Shown one piece after another: positions 12,649 through 21,502 of a stretch of DNA of 64,000 bases. A model generated the notes under the pieces. That model saw only the letters and a program-made list of their open reading frames with translations. It had not been told where the DNA came from and did not search any database. How positions within the stretch are numbered: position 1 is the first letter of the stretch; every line of letters starts with the position of its first letter. This DNA is from Corynebacterium halotolerans. GTDB taxonomy: Bacteria; Actinomycetota; Actinomycetes; Mycobacteriales; Mycobacteriaceae. The stretch spans positions 18,807 to 82,806 of the forward strand of contig NZ_JVMD01000012.1 in the NCBI RefSeq assembly GCF_001056295.1, given 5' to 3'. The translations under genes and the position numbers were made by a program.

Positions 12649-14394
12649 TCAGCCGACCGTGCGGGATCGCTCGCGGATGCGCGTGGTCAGATCGTTGACC
12701 TGATCGTGGGTGGCGCGCTTTTCGGTGATCTCCTTCTGGATCTTCCGGTGCGCGTACAGGACCGTCGAATGGTCGCGGTTGCCGAAGACCTTGCCGATCG
12801 CCGGCAGGGAAATGTCGATCAGCGACCTGGTCAGGTACATGGCCACCTGGCGGGCATGCGAAACCGGCCGGGTCTTGCCCGGGCCCGTGAGATCCGCGAC
12901 GGTGAGCCCGTAGAACTCCGCGGTCGCCGAAATGATGATGTCCGGCGTGATCTCGACGACGGCGCTGTCCGAGCCGATGATCTCCTCCGCCAGCGCCAGC
13001 GTCACCGGCATCTTCAGCAGCGACGCCTGGGCGGTGACCTGCAGCAGGCGGCCCTCGAGCTCGCGGATCGACGACGCCGTGTGCTCGGCGATGAACTGCA
13101 GCACGTCATGCGGGACGTTGAGGCGGTCGAGCTGCGCCTTCTTCGACAGGATCGCGATGCGCGTCTCCAGGTCCGGCAGCTGCAGATCCGGGGTCAGGCC
13201 CCACTCGAAGCGGGTGCGCAGGCGCTCCTCCAACGTCTTCAATTCGCGCGGCGGGCGGTCCGAGGACAGCACGATCTGGCGGTCGGCCTGGTGCAGCGCG
13301 TTGAAGGTGTGGAAGAACTCCTCCTGCGTGCCTTCCTTGCCCTCCAGGAACTGGATGTCGTCGACGATGAGGATGTCCAGGTCGCGGTACCGGCGCTTGA
13401 AGCTCTCCTGAGCGTCATCGCGGACGGAGTTGATGAAGTCGTTGGTGAATTCCTCCGACGACACGTAGCGCACGCGCAGCTTCGGGTCGAGCGCCGTCGC
13501 GTAGTGCCCGATCGCGTGGAGCAGGTGGGTCTTGCCCAGCCCGGAACCGCCGGAAATGAATAGCGGGTTGTAGGCGCGCGCCGGCTGCTCGGCGACGGCG
13601 GCGGCCGCCGCGGCGGCGAAGCGGTTCTGCGGGCCGATGACGAACGTCTCGAAGGTGTACTTCGGGTTGAGCGTCGGCTCCTCGACCGGCTGGCTCATGG
13701 GGTTCTGCAGCTCGGACAGGTGGTATTTGCCCTGGCCGAAGAGGTCGGCGGCCGTCCCCTGCGTCTGCGGGGCGCCGGGGTGCGGCGCATGCGGGGGGTT
13801 GGGCAGCTGCTGGCCGCGATTGGGTTGGGGCATCTGCGTCGACCGCGGGTCGTGCACGTGCGTCGCGGCGGGGCGGAGTCGGGGGTCGCCGAATTCGGCG
13901 GAATCGCGGGTGTCGCGCTCGAACTCGAGGGTGCGCCAAGCGGTGGAATCGCGGCCGTCGGTCTGGTGGGCGGGGTGCATGCGATCGGTGCCGCGATGCT
14001 GCGGATCCCCGCCGCCGTGCCCGGGCCCGTGGGCGGGGGCGGCGCCGGAGTCGGGTCCGGCCTGGCCGGCGGCATGCCCGGCGTCGGCGGAGTCGCCGTG
14101 CCCGGAATCCTCCGAGATGGTCACCACCACCTGCTGCGGGCTGCCGGTGATGGCCTCCAGGGCCCGCTCGATGCGGCCGGCGAGCTCCTCCTTGACCAGC
14201 GTCTGGACCATTTCGCTGCCGGTGGCCAGCAGGACGAACCCGTTGACCTGGCCGACCGGTTGCACGGAGCGGAGCAGCGCCTTGTGGTTCGTCTTGAGAG
14301 GCTGCGGGTCCCCTTCGGGCACGTCCGTGCCCTGGATGAGCATGTCTACGACCCGGGTCCAGGTGTCGTGGAAGCTTCGGCTGGGGGTGGTCAA
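12649..14394 (-). CDS. dnaA: Chromosomal replication initiator protein DnaA
   Basis: DnaA binds DnaA boxes, opens oriC and directs helicase loading. The start is read as TTG: AAAGGA lies about 8 bases upstream, and the product then begins [18 protein letters not shown], close to the family N-terminus. Domain I covers residues 1-90, and a Gly/His/Pro-rich domain II linker runs to about 225. The AAA+ domain has [18 protein letters not shown] (Walker A) and [15 protein letters not shown] (Walker B). The DNA-binding signature [13 protein letters not shown] is at the C-terminus. At 581 residues it is somewhat long because of the linker. It is divergent from rpmH across a 750-bp region. Confidence 0.96.
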   Translation of the reverse strand: MTTPSRSFHDTWTRVVDMLIQGTDVPEGDPQPLKTNHKALLRSVQPVGQVNGFVLLATGSEMVQTLVKEELAGRIERALEAITGSPQQVVVTISEDSGHGDSADAGHAAGQAGPDSGAAPAHGPGHGGGDPQHRGTDRMHPAHQTDGRDSTAWRTLEFERDTRDSAEFGDPRLRPAATHVHDPRSTQMPQPNRGQQLPNPPHAPHPGAPQTQGTAADLFGQGKYHLSELQNPMSQPVEEPTLNPKYTFETFVIGPQNRFAAAAAAAVAEQPARAYNPLFISGGSGLGKTHLLHAIGHYATALDPKLRVRYVSSEEFTNDFINSVRDDAQESFKRRYRDLDILIVDDIQFLEGKEGTQEEFFHTFNALHQADRQIVLSSDRPPRELKTLEERLRTRFEWGLTPDLQLPDLETRIAILSKKAQLDRLNVPHDVLQFIAEHTASSIRELEGRLLQVTAQASLLKMPVTLALAEEIIGSDSAVVEITPDIIISATAEFYGLTVADLTGPGKTRPVSHARQVAMYLTRSLIDISLPAIGKVFGNRDHSTVLYAHRKIQKEITEKRATHDQVNDLTTRIRERSRTVG

Positions 14395-15145
14395 CTCTGT
14401 GATCCTTTTCGGGTCGGTCGGACGGTCTGCGCATCCCCCGGGGTTTCCGGGGGTTCTTCCGCGCCCGGGCCCTCGGGTGGAGGGTCGGGCACGCCCGTCC
14501 GCGCCGATGGCTGGTCGTTCGGCGGGGGTGGGGTGGGTGTTTCGGGTGGGCCTTTCGGTTGTGGGAATTCGATCCACACCGTGTTGGCCCGGTGGCCAGG
14601 GCTTCCACACTTGGGTGCACAGGTGTGGAGCGTTCCGCGGCGTCGGTTTCTCAACAGTCTATCCACACCCCGCCGCATCCGGAGATTCCGGTATCTGCAG
14701 CCCTGTGACCAGGCTTGTTGCAGAGAACGTGCAGGTCACGTGTTACCAGTGTTACGGCAGTTATCCACAGTGGTCGCCCGTTGGCGGGGTGTGGAATCAT
14801 GTGAATGGTTCAGCATCATCACAGGTCGTTCCGCGTGTCGGCACATCTCCCGGCGGGTGCGCCCGCGACGCGCGGAACGTCCCGGGATTTGTATTGGCGC
14901 CCCCGCTCCACGTACCCTGATCGGGTCTGTCATATCCGCGACCCCGGGTGCGCCCAGGGTCGCCGATGTGTTCACCGCATCTGCGCGGGACCCGGCATCG
15001 TGCCCGGGCGCTGCGCCTAGCGGGCCCGTCTCATGGGGATGTCCGGTTTCGCCGGACGGTCCCGGCGGCGGGTGTGAAAACAATCGTATGGGCCGGTCAT
15101 CGGGGCACCCCGCCGCCGGCCCCTGAAACCCAAGGAGTGTCACCC
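14395..15145. promoter_or_regulatory. dnaA-rpmH divergent intergenic region with DnaA boxes
   Basis: No gene is seen in this 750-bp stretch. It holds a perfect DnaA box TTATCCACA at 14761-14769, a one-mismatch box CTATCCACA at 14659-14667, and a weaker TGTGGAATC at 14790-14798. These boxes probably serve dnaA autoregulation and may form a second part of the origin. The rpmH promoter lies at 14889-14918. Confidence 0.7.
14889..14918 (+). promoter_or_regulatory. Likely rpmH promoter
   Basis: A -35-like TTGTAT at 14889-14894 and a -10 TACCCT at 14913-14918 are separated by 18 bases. The same TACCCTGA form of -10 occurs before the DUF5318 gene and rpsF in this window. The predicted leader to rpmH is about 220 bases. 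Confidence 0.45.
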
Positions 15146-15283
15146 GTGTCGAAGCGGACGTTCCAGCCGAATAACCGCCGTCGTGCCCGCGTGCACGGCT
15201 TCCGTACCCGCATGCGCACCCGTTCGGGCCGCGCCGTGGTCGCCGCCCGCCGCAACAAGGGCCGCGCCCGCCTGTCCGCGTAA
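15146..15283 (+). CDS. rpmH: 50S ribosomal protein L34
   Basis: The 45-residue product is the classic L34 sequence: [18 protein letters not shown] followed by [17 protein letters not shown] and a basic tail. The start is GTG with AAGGAG 8 bases upstream; an earlier in-frame GTG overlaps that ribosome site and is unlikely. rpmH-rnpA-yidD-yidC is the conserved order next to the origin. Confidence 0.97.
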   Translation: MSKRTFQPNNRRRARVHGFRTRMRTRSGRAVVAARRNKGRARLSA

Positions 15284-15299
15284 CCGCGGACTCGAGCCC

Positions 15300-15674
15300 G
15301 TGCTCCCCGCGCAGCACAAGCTGCATCGTTCCGGAGACTTCTCCGCCACGGTCCGCCGGGGGCGCAGGTTCGGCCGCAGGACGATCGTCCTGCATTATTT
15401 CGATGCCGCCGGCGACGGCGGCGACGGAGCCGACGCGCAGATCTCCCGATCCGGGGGGCCTCGCGTCGGCTTCGTCGTATCCAAGGGCGTCGGCAACTCG
15501 GTGGTCCGGCATGCGGTGACCCGCAAGCTCCGGCACGTGGTCATGGACATGCTTGACGACGTCCCGTCCACCGCGGACATGGTCGTCCGCGCCCTCCCGG
15601 CTTCCGCCGGCGCGACCAGCGAGGAGTTGGCCAACGATGTGCGCAAGGCACTTTCACGGGCGCTCCGGCGCTGA
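15300..15674 (+). CDS. rnpA: Ribonuclease P protein component
   Basis: This is the protein subunit of RNase P, which trims tRNA 5' leaders with the rnpB RNA. The 124-residue product starts (GTG) LPAQHKLHRSGDFSATVRRG. It carries GFVVSKGVGNSVVRHAVTRK, the substrate-binding cleft and RNR-like basic motif of the family. It lies 16 bp after rpmH without a strong ribosome site, suggesting coupled translation. It carries GCTTGACGACG at 15551, one copy of the recurrent 11-mer. Confidence 0.93.
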   Translation: MLPAQHKLHRSGDFSATVRRGRRFGRRTIVLHYFDAAGDGGDGADAQISRSGGPRVGFVVSKGVGNSVVRHAVTRKLRHVVMDMLDDVPSTADMVVRALPASAGATSEELANDVRKALSRALRR

Positions 15675-15738
15675 CGATGCCCCGGAACCGTCGGATGGCG
15701 GTTCGCCCGTCGATCATGGCTGCGCCGATCACGATCAC

Positions 15739-16026
15739 GTGGGCGTCGCAAAGCAGGCGCGCGGTCCCGTCGCCCGCCTCGCCGAAGGAGCCATCCTCTT
15801 CTACCGCCGCCGCATCTCGCCGGCGAAGGGAATGGGTTCCTGCCGCTTCGAGCCGACGTGCTCGGCCTACGGGCTGGAGGCCGTGCGCCGATTCGGTGCG
15901 CTCCGCGGCCTGTGGCTGACGTTCCTCCGCATCGCCCGCTGCGCGCCATGGCACCCCGGCGGATGGGATCCCGTGCCGCGCACCTATCCGGGACTTGGTT
16001 CTTGGTGGCGGCGGATGCACGGGTAA
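15739..16026 (+). CDS. yidD: Membrane protein insertion efficiency factor YidD
   Basis: This small protein of 95 residues is thought to help YidC-dependent membrane insertion. The family signature is clear: FYRRRISPAKGMGSCRFEPT, then CSAYGLEAVRRFGALRGLWL and RIARCAPWHPGGWDPVP. The GTG start is a best guess; the frame is open upstream into rnpA, so a longer overlapping form is possible. The start overlaps the recurrent 11-mer CGTCGCAAAGC at 15744. The gene lies between rnpA and yidC as usual. Confidence 0.88.
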   Translation: MGVAKQARGPVARLAEGAILFYRRRISPAKGMGSCRFEPTCSAYGLEAVRRFGALRGLWLTFLRIARCAPWHPGGWDPVPRTYPGLGSWWRRMHG

Positions 16027-16088
16027 CCTGGGCCCAAGGCTGACGCGTAGACGGCCGCAATCCCCCATGACAGGAGAAACACCAGACC

Positions 16089-17312
16089 GTGCTTAACTTC
16101 GTCTATTGGCCGATTTCGGCCGTACTCTGGTTCTGGCATCAGGCATTCGGCCTGGTCCTGAACCCGGCATCGGGAATTTCCTGGGTGCTCGCCATCATGC
16201 TGCTGGTGGCGACCATCCGAATCCTGCTGATCAAGCCGATGCTCAAGCAGCAGCGATCCGCCATCAAGATGCAGAAGATGCAGCCGAAGATGGCCGAGAT
16301 CAAGCAGAAGTACAAGAACGACCAGCAGGCCCAGGCGCTGGAGATGCGCAAGCTCCAGAAGGAGATGGGCGTCAACCCGCTGGCCGGCTGTCTGCCGCTG
16401 CTCGTCCAGATGCCGGTGTTCATCGGCCTGTTCCACGTGCTCCGGTCGTTCAACCGCACCGGCCAGGGCGCGGCGGCCGTCGGCCAGTCCGGCATGTCCG
16501 TCGATGAGAACTGGAACACCCCGAACTACTTCTTCCAGGTCGAGGACGTCCGCTCCTTCCTCCTCGCCCGCGTGTTCAACGCTCCCCTGTCGGGGTCGGT
16601 CGGCATGGACGAGTCGCAGTACGCGGCCTTCACCCAGCCGGGTGCCGCCGCGGACTTCACTCGCACGGACATCATGATCGTGGCGATCCCGCTGATGCTC
16701 ATCTCCGCGGCGACGATCCACTTCAACGCCCGCATGTCCATCAACCGGACCAAGCGGCGCCAGGCGGCCGGCCTCCAGCAGCAGCAGGAGGGCATGATGG
16801 GCCAGCAGATGGACATGATGAACAAGATGATGCTCTGGTTCATGCCCATCATGATTCTGGCGACCGGCTTCCTGTGGCACATCGGCCTGCTCGTCTACAT
16901 GGTCACGAACAACGTGTGGACCTACTTCCAGCAGAAGTACATCTTCGCCAAGATCGACCGCGAGGAAGCCGCGGAGCTGGAGGCCGAGAAGGAAGCCAAG
17001 CGCATCTCCCAGGAGAAGATGGCGCCCAAGGTCGGCGTGAAGCCGAACAACCCTAAGAAGGGCGGCAAGAAGCGCAGCCACCTGCCCCAGTCCCCCGCCG
17101 CCAAGAATGCGGGCCCGGGCGAGAAGCAGGGGGAGGGGCAGAGCGCGGCATCCGTCGACGCGGACGCTTCCGCCAAGGCGGCGGCTTCGGCTGACGACGA
17201 TGCCGTGAAGGTTGCCGAGGCTCCGGCGCAGTCGTCGAAGCCGGCGCCGGGCCAGAAGCCCGCACCGGGACAGCGGAAGCGAAGCAAGAAGACCCGCAAG
17301 GGCAGAAGGTAG
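16089..17312 (+). CDS. yidC: Membrane protein insertase YidC
   Basis: YidC/Oxa1 insertases place membrane proteins alone or with SecYEG. The 407-residue protein has an N-terminal helix ([20 protein letters not shown]) and a second one containing [17 protein letters not shown] charged coiled cytoplasmic loop (about residues 50-95) and the conserved [20 protein letters not shown] segment follow. Further membrane spans lie at about 200-215 and 255-280. A Lys-rich tail (from about residue 285) ends in [11 protein letters not shown], usual for Gram-positive YidC and probably ribosome-contacting. The start is GTG, about 13 bases after GGAG. A strong terminator follows. Confidence 0.95.
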   Translation: MLNFVYWPISAVLWFWHQAFGLVLNPASGISWVLAIMLLVATIRILLIKPMLKQQRSAIKMQKMQPKMAEIKQKYKNDQQAQALEMRKLQKEMGVNPLAGCLPLLVQMPVFIGLFHVLRSFNRTGQGAAAVGQSGMSVDENWNTPNYFFQVEDVRSFLLARVFNAPLSGSVGMDESQYAAFTQPGAAADFTRTDIMIVAIPLMLISAATIHFNARMSINRTKRRQAAGLQQQQEGMMGQQMDMMNKMMLWFMPIMILATGFLWHIGLLVYMVTNNVWTYFQQKYIFAKIDREEAAELEAEKEAKRISQEKMAPKVGVKPNNPKKGGKKRSHLPQSPAAKNAGPGEKQGEGQSAASVDADASAKAAASADDDAVKVAEAPAQSSKPAPGQKPAPGQRKRSKKTRKGRR

Positions 17313-17344
17313 CCCCTGACGCTTTCCGTCTACGCGCGTAAATG

Positions 17345-17379
17345 AAAGCCGCCCCACCGCATTGGTGGGGCGGTTTTTT
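17345..17379 (+). terminator. Rho-independent terminator after yidC
   Basis: The sequence AAGCCGCCCCACC, a short GCAT loop, then GGTGGGGCGGTTTTTT is a textbook stem and T-tract 33 bp after the yidC stop. Confidence 0.93.
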
Positions 17380-17395
17380 CGTGCCCGTAGACTCT

Positions 17396-17467
17396 GAGTG
17401 ACGGCGATGCGGCGGCTGCGAGTGAAGGCGTTGCGGTGACTGGGAGTGGAGGCGATCCGGTCGACGG
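17396..17467. repeat. Three imperfect 24-bp tandem copies between yidC and rsmG
   Basis: Units begin GAGTGACGGCGATGCGG, GAGTGAAGGCGTTGCGG and GAGTGGAGGCGATCCGG at 17396, 17420 and 17444. They lie in the 374-bp gap (17313-17686) where many Actinobacteria carry the jag gene. No jag-like coding sequence is present; the rest of the gap holds the yidC terminator and one parS site. Confidence 0.6.
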
Positions 17468-17636
17468 TTTCGGCGGTGCGGAGATGCCCACCGTTGACAG
17501 CCTTGTGCTGACGTACCCGGTTCCTCGGTCTGCGTTTCGCGTTTGGGCTGCGCGTCGAGCGCCGCATCGAGGGAGCGGGCCTAGGCCCGCGTAATTACAT
17601 TGACGTGATTTGGATGGCAGGTGATGGTCGGCCGAC

Positions 17637-17650
17637 GTTTCACGTGAAAC
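17637..17650. other. parS: parS centromere site 1
   Basis: This is the palindrome GTTTCACGTGAAAC, the core of the ParB-binding consensus TGTTTCACGTGAAACA. It lies 36 bp upstream of the rsmG start. Confidence 0.92.
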
Positions 17651-17686
17651 ATTGGCTTGCTTGCCACAGAACGAAGATGGGATGGA

Positions 17687-18417
17687 ATGACTATGGTGCA
17701 TCCGCAAGAACATGCTCCGGACAGCGGTTCGGTAGAAGAGGATCAGATGAAGAGCACACGCGAGGGTGACGGTGTGCAAAGCGAAACCCCTGAGCGGCCA
17801 ACTCAAGCGATCGAGTCGCTCTTCGGTGACCGGGCCGACCTGGCCGACCAGTACCACTCGTGGCTTGCGGAGCATGCGACGGTTCGGGGGCTCATCGGTC
17901 CGCGGGAGGTGCCCCGCTTGTGGGACCGTCACATTTTGAACTGCGCCGTACTCGCGGAGGTCGTTCCCGAGGGCGCTTCCGTTGCGGACATCGGCTCCGG
18001 CGCCGGGCTCCCCGGCATTCCCCTCGCCATCGCGCGTCCCGATGTTTCCGTGACGCTGATTGAGCCGTTGCTCCGAAGGACCACCTTCCTCGATGAGGTA
18101 GTCGCCGATCTTGGTTTGACCAACGTGACCGTGATTCGCGGTCGCGCCGAGGAGAAAACGGTGCGAAAGGAAGCGGGTCTGGTTGACGTGGTCACGTCCC
18201 GTGCAGTAGCGCCTTTGGGAAAGCTCGCCGGCTGGTCGCTCCCTCTCGTGCGGCCGGGGGACAGATGATCGCCATGAAGGGATCTTCGGCGGCGGAAGAG
18301 ATTCAACGGGACATGAAGCAGATCCGAAAGGCGAAGGGCAAGGATCCGGTGATCGTGGAAGTCGGCATCGATGTCTTGGATACGCCGACGTTCGTCGTCC
18401 AGATTCGGAAGCAGTGA
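17687..18417 (+). pseudogene. rsmG: 16S rRNA (guanine-527-N7) methyltransferase RsmG, frameshifted
   Basis: RsmG (GidB) methylates G527 of 16S rRNA with S-adenosylmethionine. The reading frame shows [20 protein letters not shown], the SAM-binding [18 protein letters not shown] and [15 protein letters not shown]. It then stops early at [12 protein letters not shown] (TGA 18266-18268). Reading one frame over from the G-run at 18256-18260 restores the expected C-terminus: [33 protein letters not shown], and a TGA at 18415-18417. One missing G in the run (five instead of six) explains this. The truncated product of about 193 residues lacks the last strands of the methyltransferase fold. A true mutation or a sequencing error are both possible. 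The start among several ATGs is uncertain. Confidence 0.85.
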
Positions 18418-18694
18418 TCGGCTTCTTCAACCGATGAGAACCGAATAGCGGGATTCGCGTACGGCGTCGTTCTGCGTCGCCCCCCGATCGCCCCTCCCCT
18501 CCCCCACTGGAATTCGGGCCGCCAATGCGTTGGCCCGCCGCTTCATCCCTGCAACTCGGAGTGTTCTACGCGGCGGACTTCCCGTCGATCCCTGGTGATT
18601 TGGATCCTTTATGTGACCGCTCGGTGCACGGGGCTTTCACCTGTGATTGGGACGTACAAGGCAACACCAATCTTCGCCCGAAGCATGGGTGCAT

Positions 18695-18708
18695 GTTTCA
18701 CGTGAAAC
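18695..18708. other. parS: parS centromere site 2
   Basis: Palindrome GTTTCACGTGAAAC, extended on the left by T as in the full 16-base consensus. Confidence 0.92.
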
Positions 18709-18863
18709 CACCCACGAGTTCCGCCGCTGAGGCTTCAGGCCGAATCCACATCGCGCAAACCCGCTGAGGATGACCCGTGCAAGTCGGCTCAAGGTAAATG
18801 GTGCCGCATCTTCGCGCTCGGTCTCCGGCGGTTCGCCAGGCGCCAGTGGGTCGTCGCGTCGAC

Positions 18864-18877
18864 GTTTCACGTGAAAC
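18864..18877. other. parS: parS centromere site 3
   Basis: Palindrome GTTTCACGTGAAAC; sites 3 and 4 are only 37 bp apart start to start. Confidence 0.92.
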
Positions 18878-18900
18878 CAATGCCGGGGACGGGCGCCGCG

Positions 18901-18914
18901 GTTTCACGTGAAAC
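18901..18914. other. parS: parS centromere site 4
   Basis: Palindrome GTTTCACGTGAAAC, 74 bp before site 5. Confidence 0.92.
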
Positions 18915-18974
18915 CAGACGGACTAGATTCTATTCGTGCGTTCACCATGTCGGCCCGTCCATGTTGTGTACGCA

Positions 18975-18988
18975 GTTTCACGTGAAAC
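18975..18988. other. parS: parS centromere site 5
   Basis: Palindrome GTTTCACGTGAAAC, about 300 bp upstream of the parA start. Confidence 0.92.
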
Positions 18989-19126
18989 TCAGACCGAGCC
19001 TCGTCCCTTTTTGCGCCGGCCCAAGCAGTGTCGAGCCGATGAGCCAGCTGCAAGCGGATCGAGATCGTTGCCGAAGTCGGCGGCGAACTTAAGATGGCCC
19101 CGTTTTCTTGTGATGCATCGGGACCG

Positions 19127-19156
19127 TTGAGGGGCATCCGGCGAAGGGGCTAGAGT
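19127..19156 (+). promoter_or_regulatory. Likely parAB promoter
   Basis: A -35-like TTGAGG and a -10 TAGAGT are separated by 18 bases, about 118 bp upstream of the parA ATG. Confidence 0.5.
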
Positions 19157-19273
19157 GGAGTGCACACGTTGGACCCCGAGGGGGATCGCCTCCCGGAGGT
19201 CCTTCCCGCATGTGGACCAGTTGTTCAGTTGGTCGGATACCCGGAACGGATCCGGAGTTAAAGGGGATTTTTG

Positions 19274-20200
19274 ATGGCCCGCAAGTCGTGGGAAGATTCG
19301 CCGATTGCCGCTGCCGCACGACGCGCAGCCCAGGTCAAGGGGCCCAACAAGCCGACCTTGCCAAAGCCGGAGAAGACCCGCCGCATTGCCTTCGCCAACC
19401 AGAAGGGCGGGGTGGGCAAAACCACCTCGGCCGTCAATTTCGCGTCCGCGCTGGCCCACCATGGGCTCAAAGTGCTCGTCATCGACAACGACCCCCAGGG
19501 CAACGCGTCCACCGCACTGGACGTCGAGCATCGGAGCGGCACCATCTCAACGTATGAGGTGCTCATCGGCGAGGTGGGTCCCGAAGAGGCGATGCAGCAA
19601 TCCCCCGAAAACGAGAACCTGTGGTGCATCCCCGCCACGCTCGACCTCGCCGGTTCGGAGATCGAACTCGTCAACCTCTTCAACCGTGAGCGCCGGCTTC
19701 GCCAGGCGATCACGGATGAATTCCTCGAAGAGCATGGATTCGATTACCTCATCATCGACTGCCCTCCCTCGCTCGGCCTGCTGACCCTGAACTCCATGAC
19801 CGCGGCGTCCGAGGTGGTCATTCCCATCCAGTGCGAGTTTTACGCGTTGGAAGGAGTGACGCAGCTGCTGAACAACGTGCAGATGATCAGGCAGCACCTC
19901 AATCCCGAGCTTCACATCTCGACGGTTCTGCTCACCATGTACGACGGACGGACGAAGCTCGCCGACGAGGTCGCCGCAGAAGTGCGCAGGCACTTCGGCG
20001 ACGCCGTTCTGCGCAACGTCATTCCCCGATCCGTGAAGGTTTCCGAGGCTCCCGGCTTCAGTCAGACGATCATCAGTTACGACCCGGGTTCCCGGGGTGC
20101 GCTGGCGTACATGGATGCGGCCAAGGAGTTCGCCAATCGCGGCGACTATCTCCCCTCCCCCGACAGCGGCGCGATCGGCGTCGCCCCCGAACACGAGTGA
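19274..20200 (+). CDS. parA: Chromosome-partitioning ATPase ParA
   Basis: ParA is the Walker-type ATPase that moves ParB-parS complexes apart after replication. The 308-residue protein has an N-terminal extension of about 35 residues and then the deviant Walker A motif [16 protein letters not shown]. Further motifs are [14 protein letters not shown] and the Walker B region [11 protein letters not shown]. The ATG was chosen over the overlapping TTG because AAGGGGA lies about 7 bases upstream. parB follows after 14 bp. Confidence 0.96.
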   Translation: MARKSWEDSPIAAAARRAAQVKGPNKPTLPKPEKTRRIAFANQKGGVGKTTSAVNFASALAHHGLKVLVIDNDPQGNASTALDVEHRSGTISTYEVLIGEVGPEEAMQQSPENENLWCIPATLDLAGSEIELVNLFNRERRLRQAITDEFLEEHGFDYLIIDCPPSLGLLTLNSMTAASEVVIPIQCEFYALEGVTQLLNNVQMIRQHLNPELHISTVLLTMYDGRTKLADEVAAEVRRHFGDAVLRNVIPRSVKVSEAPGFSQTIISYDPGSRGALAYMDAAKEFANRGDYLPSPDSGAIGVAPEHE

Positions 20201-20214
20201 CCGAAGGACCGACC

Positions 20215-21489
20215 ATGGCGCAGGATAGGAAAGATACCCGTCGCGGAGGTCTCGGCCGGGGTTTGGCCGCGTTGATTCCGACGGCACCGGAGCAGAACCC
20301 GGCGGTCGGGAACGACGCCGCCGACATCATTTTCGGCCCGCGAAGCCGCCGCCCCGATTCGTCGGGCTTGTCCGAGGCGGATCGCCGGAGCGGTTGCGGT
20401 GCAGCCGGGGGCGTTGGCGATGCGAAACGTCACAGTGACGGAACGGATATTGGCGGCGATAAAACGTCAAAGCGTCACGGTGACGATAAGGTAAAGCGCG
20501 TTCCGGGAAAGGATGTTTCACGTGAAACATCTGGTGCCGGGGGCCGTGGCGAGACGGACCGACGAAAGTCCGAAATTGATGGCGGCGCGACCCGGGACGC
20601 TTCGGAGTACGGCGCTTCCGAAATCGGCGCGACGTACCGCGAGATTCCGATCGCGTTGATCGTCCCCAATCCGCGCCAGCCGCGCGAAGTGTTCGACGAA
20701 GAACCCCTTCGCGAGCTCGCGCACTCCATCCGTGAGTTCGGCCTCATGCAGCCGATCGTCGTCCGGCCGATCGGGGACGACGTGCGGGCCAAGGCGCTCG
20801 AGGAGGCGCGGGCGAAGAACCCGGAGGCTCCGCAGCCCGAGTTCGAGATCATCATGGGCGAGCGACGGTGGCGGGCCAGCCAACTGGCGGGCATCGACGC
20901 GATCCCGGCGATCATCCGGGAAACGTCCGATTCCTCGATGCTCCGCGACGCGCTGCTCGAGAACATCCACCGCGTCCAACTCAATCCGCTCGAAGAGGCC
21001 GCCGCGTATCAGCAGCTGCTCGAGGAGTTCGACGTCACCCAGGCGGAGCTCGCGGACCGCATCGGGCGTTCCCGTCCGGCGATCACGAACATGATCCGCC
21101 TGCTGCAACTGCCGGTCGACGTCCAGCGCCGCGTAGCCGCCGGCGTGCTGACCGCAGGGCACGCCCGCGCCCTGCTGGGCATCAAGACCGGCACAGCGGA
21201 CCAGTCCGCATTGGCCGACCGGATCGTCGCGGAGGGCCTGTCCGTGCGGGCGACCGAGGAAGCGGTGACGCTGATCAACCGTGGCGAGGAAGCCGCGACC
21301 CGGCGCAAGCGCGAACCTCTCCCCCAGCCCGAAAAGCTCACGGCGTGGGCCGATCGCCTGTCCGATAGCTTCGACACGAAGGTGTCCGCGACCATGGGCA
21401 AGCGCAAGGGCCGCATCGTCATCGAATTCGGCGACCTCGAGGACTTCGACCGGATCATGTCCCTCATCGACGACTCCGACCGAAACTGA
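20215..21489 (+). CDS. parB: Chromosome-partitioning protein ParB (parS-binding CTPase)
   Basis: The 424-residue protein starts [20 protein letters not shown], the conserved ParA-interacting N-terminus. A variable, charged stretch (about residues 30-135) follows and contains parS site 6 in its coding DNA. The ParB/Srx domain has [20 protein letters not shown], and the CTP-binding motif GERRWRAS lies in [15 protein letters not shown]. The HTH region is [20 protein letters not shown], and the C-terminal dimer domain follows. AAGGA lies 7 bases before the ATG. Confidence 0.96.
   Translation: MAQDRKDTRRGGLGRGLAALIPTAPEQNPAVGNDAADIIFGPRSRRPDSSGLSEADRRSGCGAAGGVGDAKRHSDGTDIGGDKTSKRHGDDKVKRVPGKDVSRETSGAGGRGETDRRKSEIDGGATRDASEYGASEIGATYREIPIALIVPNPRQPREVFDEEPLRELAHSIREFGLMQPIVVRPIGDDVRAKALEEARAKNPEAPQPEFEIIMGERRWRASQLAGIDAIPAIIRETSDSSMLRDALLENIHRVQLNPLEEAAAYQQLLEEFDVTQAELADRIGRSRPAITNMIRLLQLPVDVQRRVAAGVLTAGHARALLGIKTGTADQSALADRIVAEGLSVRATEEAVTLINRGEEAATRRKREPLPQPEKLTAWADRLSDSFDTKVSATMGKRKGRIVIEFGDLEDFDRIMSLIDDSDRN
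20515..20528. other. parS: parS centromere site 6, inside parB
   Basis: This is the only copy here with the full 16-base consensus TGTTTCACGTGAAACA (20514-20529). It lies in the part of parB that codes for the unconserved N-terminal linker. Confidence 0.93.
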
Positions 21490-21502
21490 GGGGCCGCCGA
21501 CA

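Larger units (their letters stand above)
18418..19273. other. Centromere-like intergenic region carrying four parS sites
   Basis: This 856-bp stretch has no supportable gene; the short open frames carry no ribosome sites or family features. It holds parS sites 2-5 and, at its end, the parA promoter. The usual rsmG-parA gap is far shorter in relatives I know of, so this looks like an expanded ParB-loading region. Confidence 0.7.

Noticed and set aside
12649..14610. Longer DnaA starting upstream of 14394
   Set aside because: The added 72 residues are Pro/Arg-rich and unlike DnaA; the TTG with AAAGGA gives the family N-terminus.
18525..18767. Small open frame of 80 codons in the parS region
   Set aside because: No ribosome site or family features, and parS site 2 lies inside it; the region behaves as intergenic.
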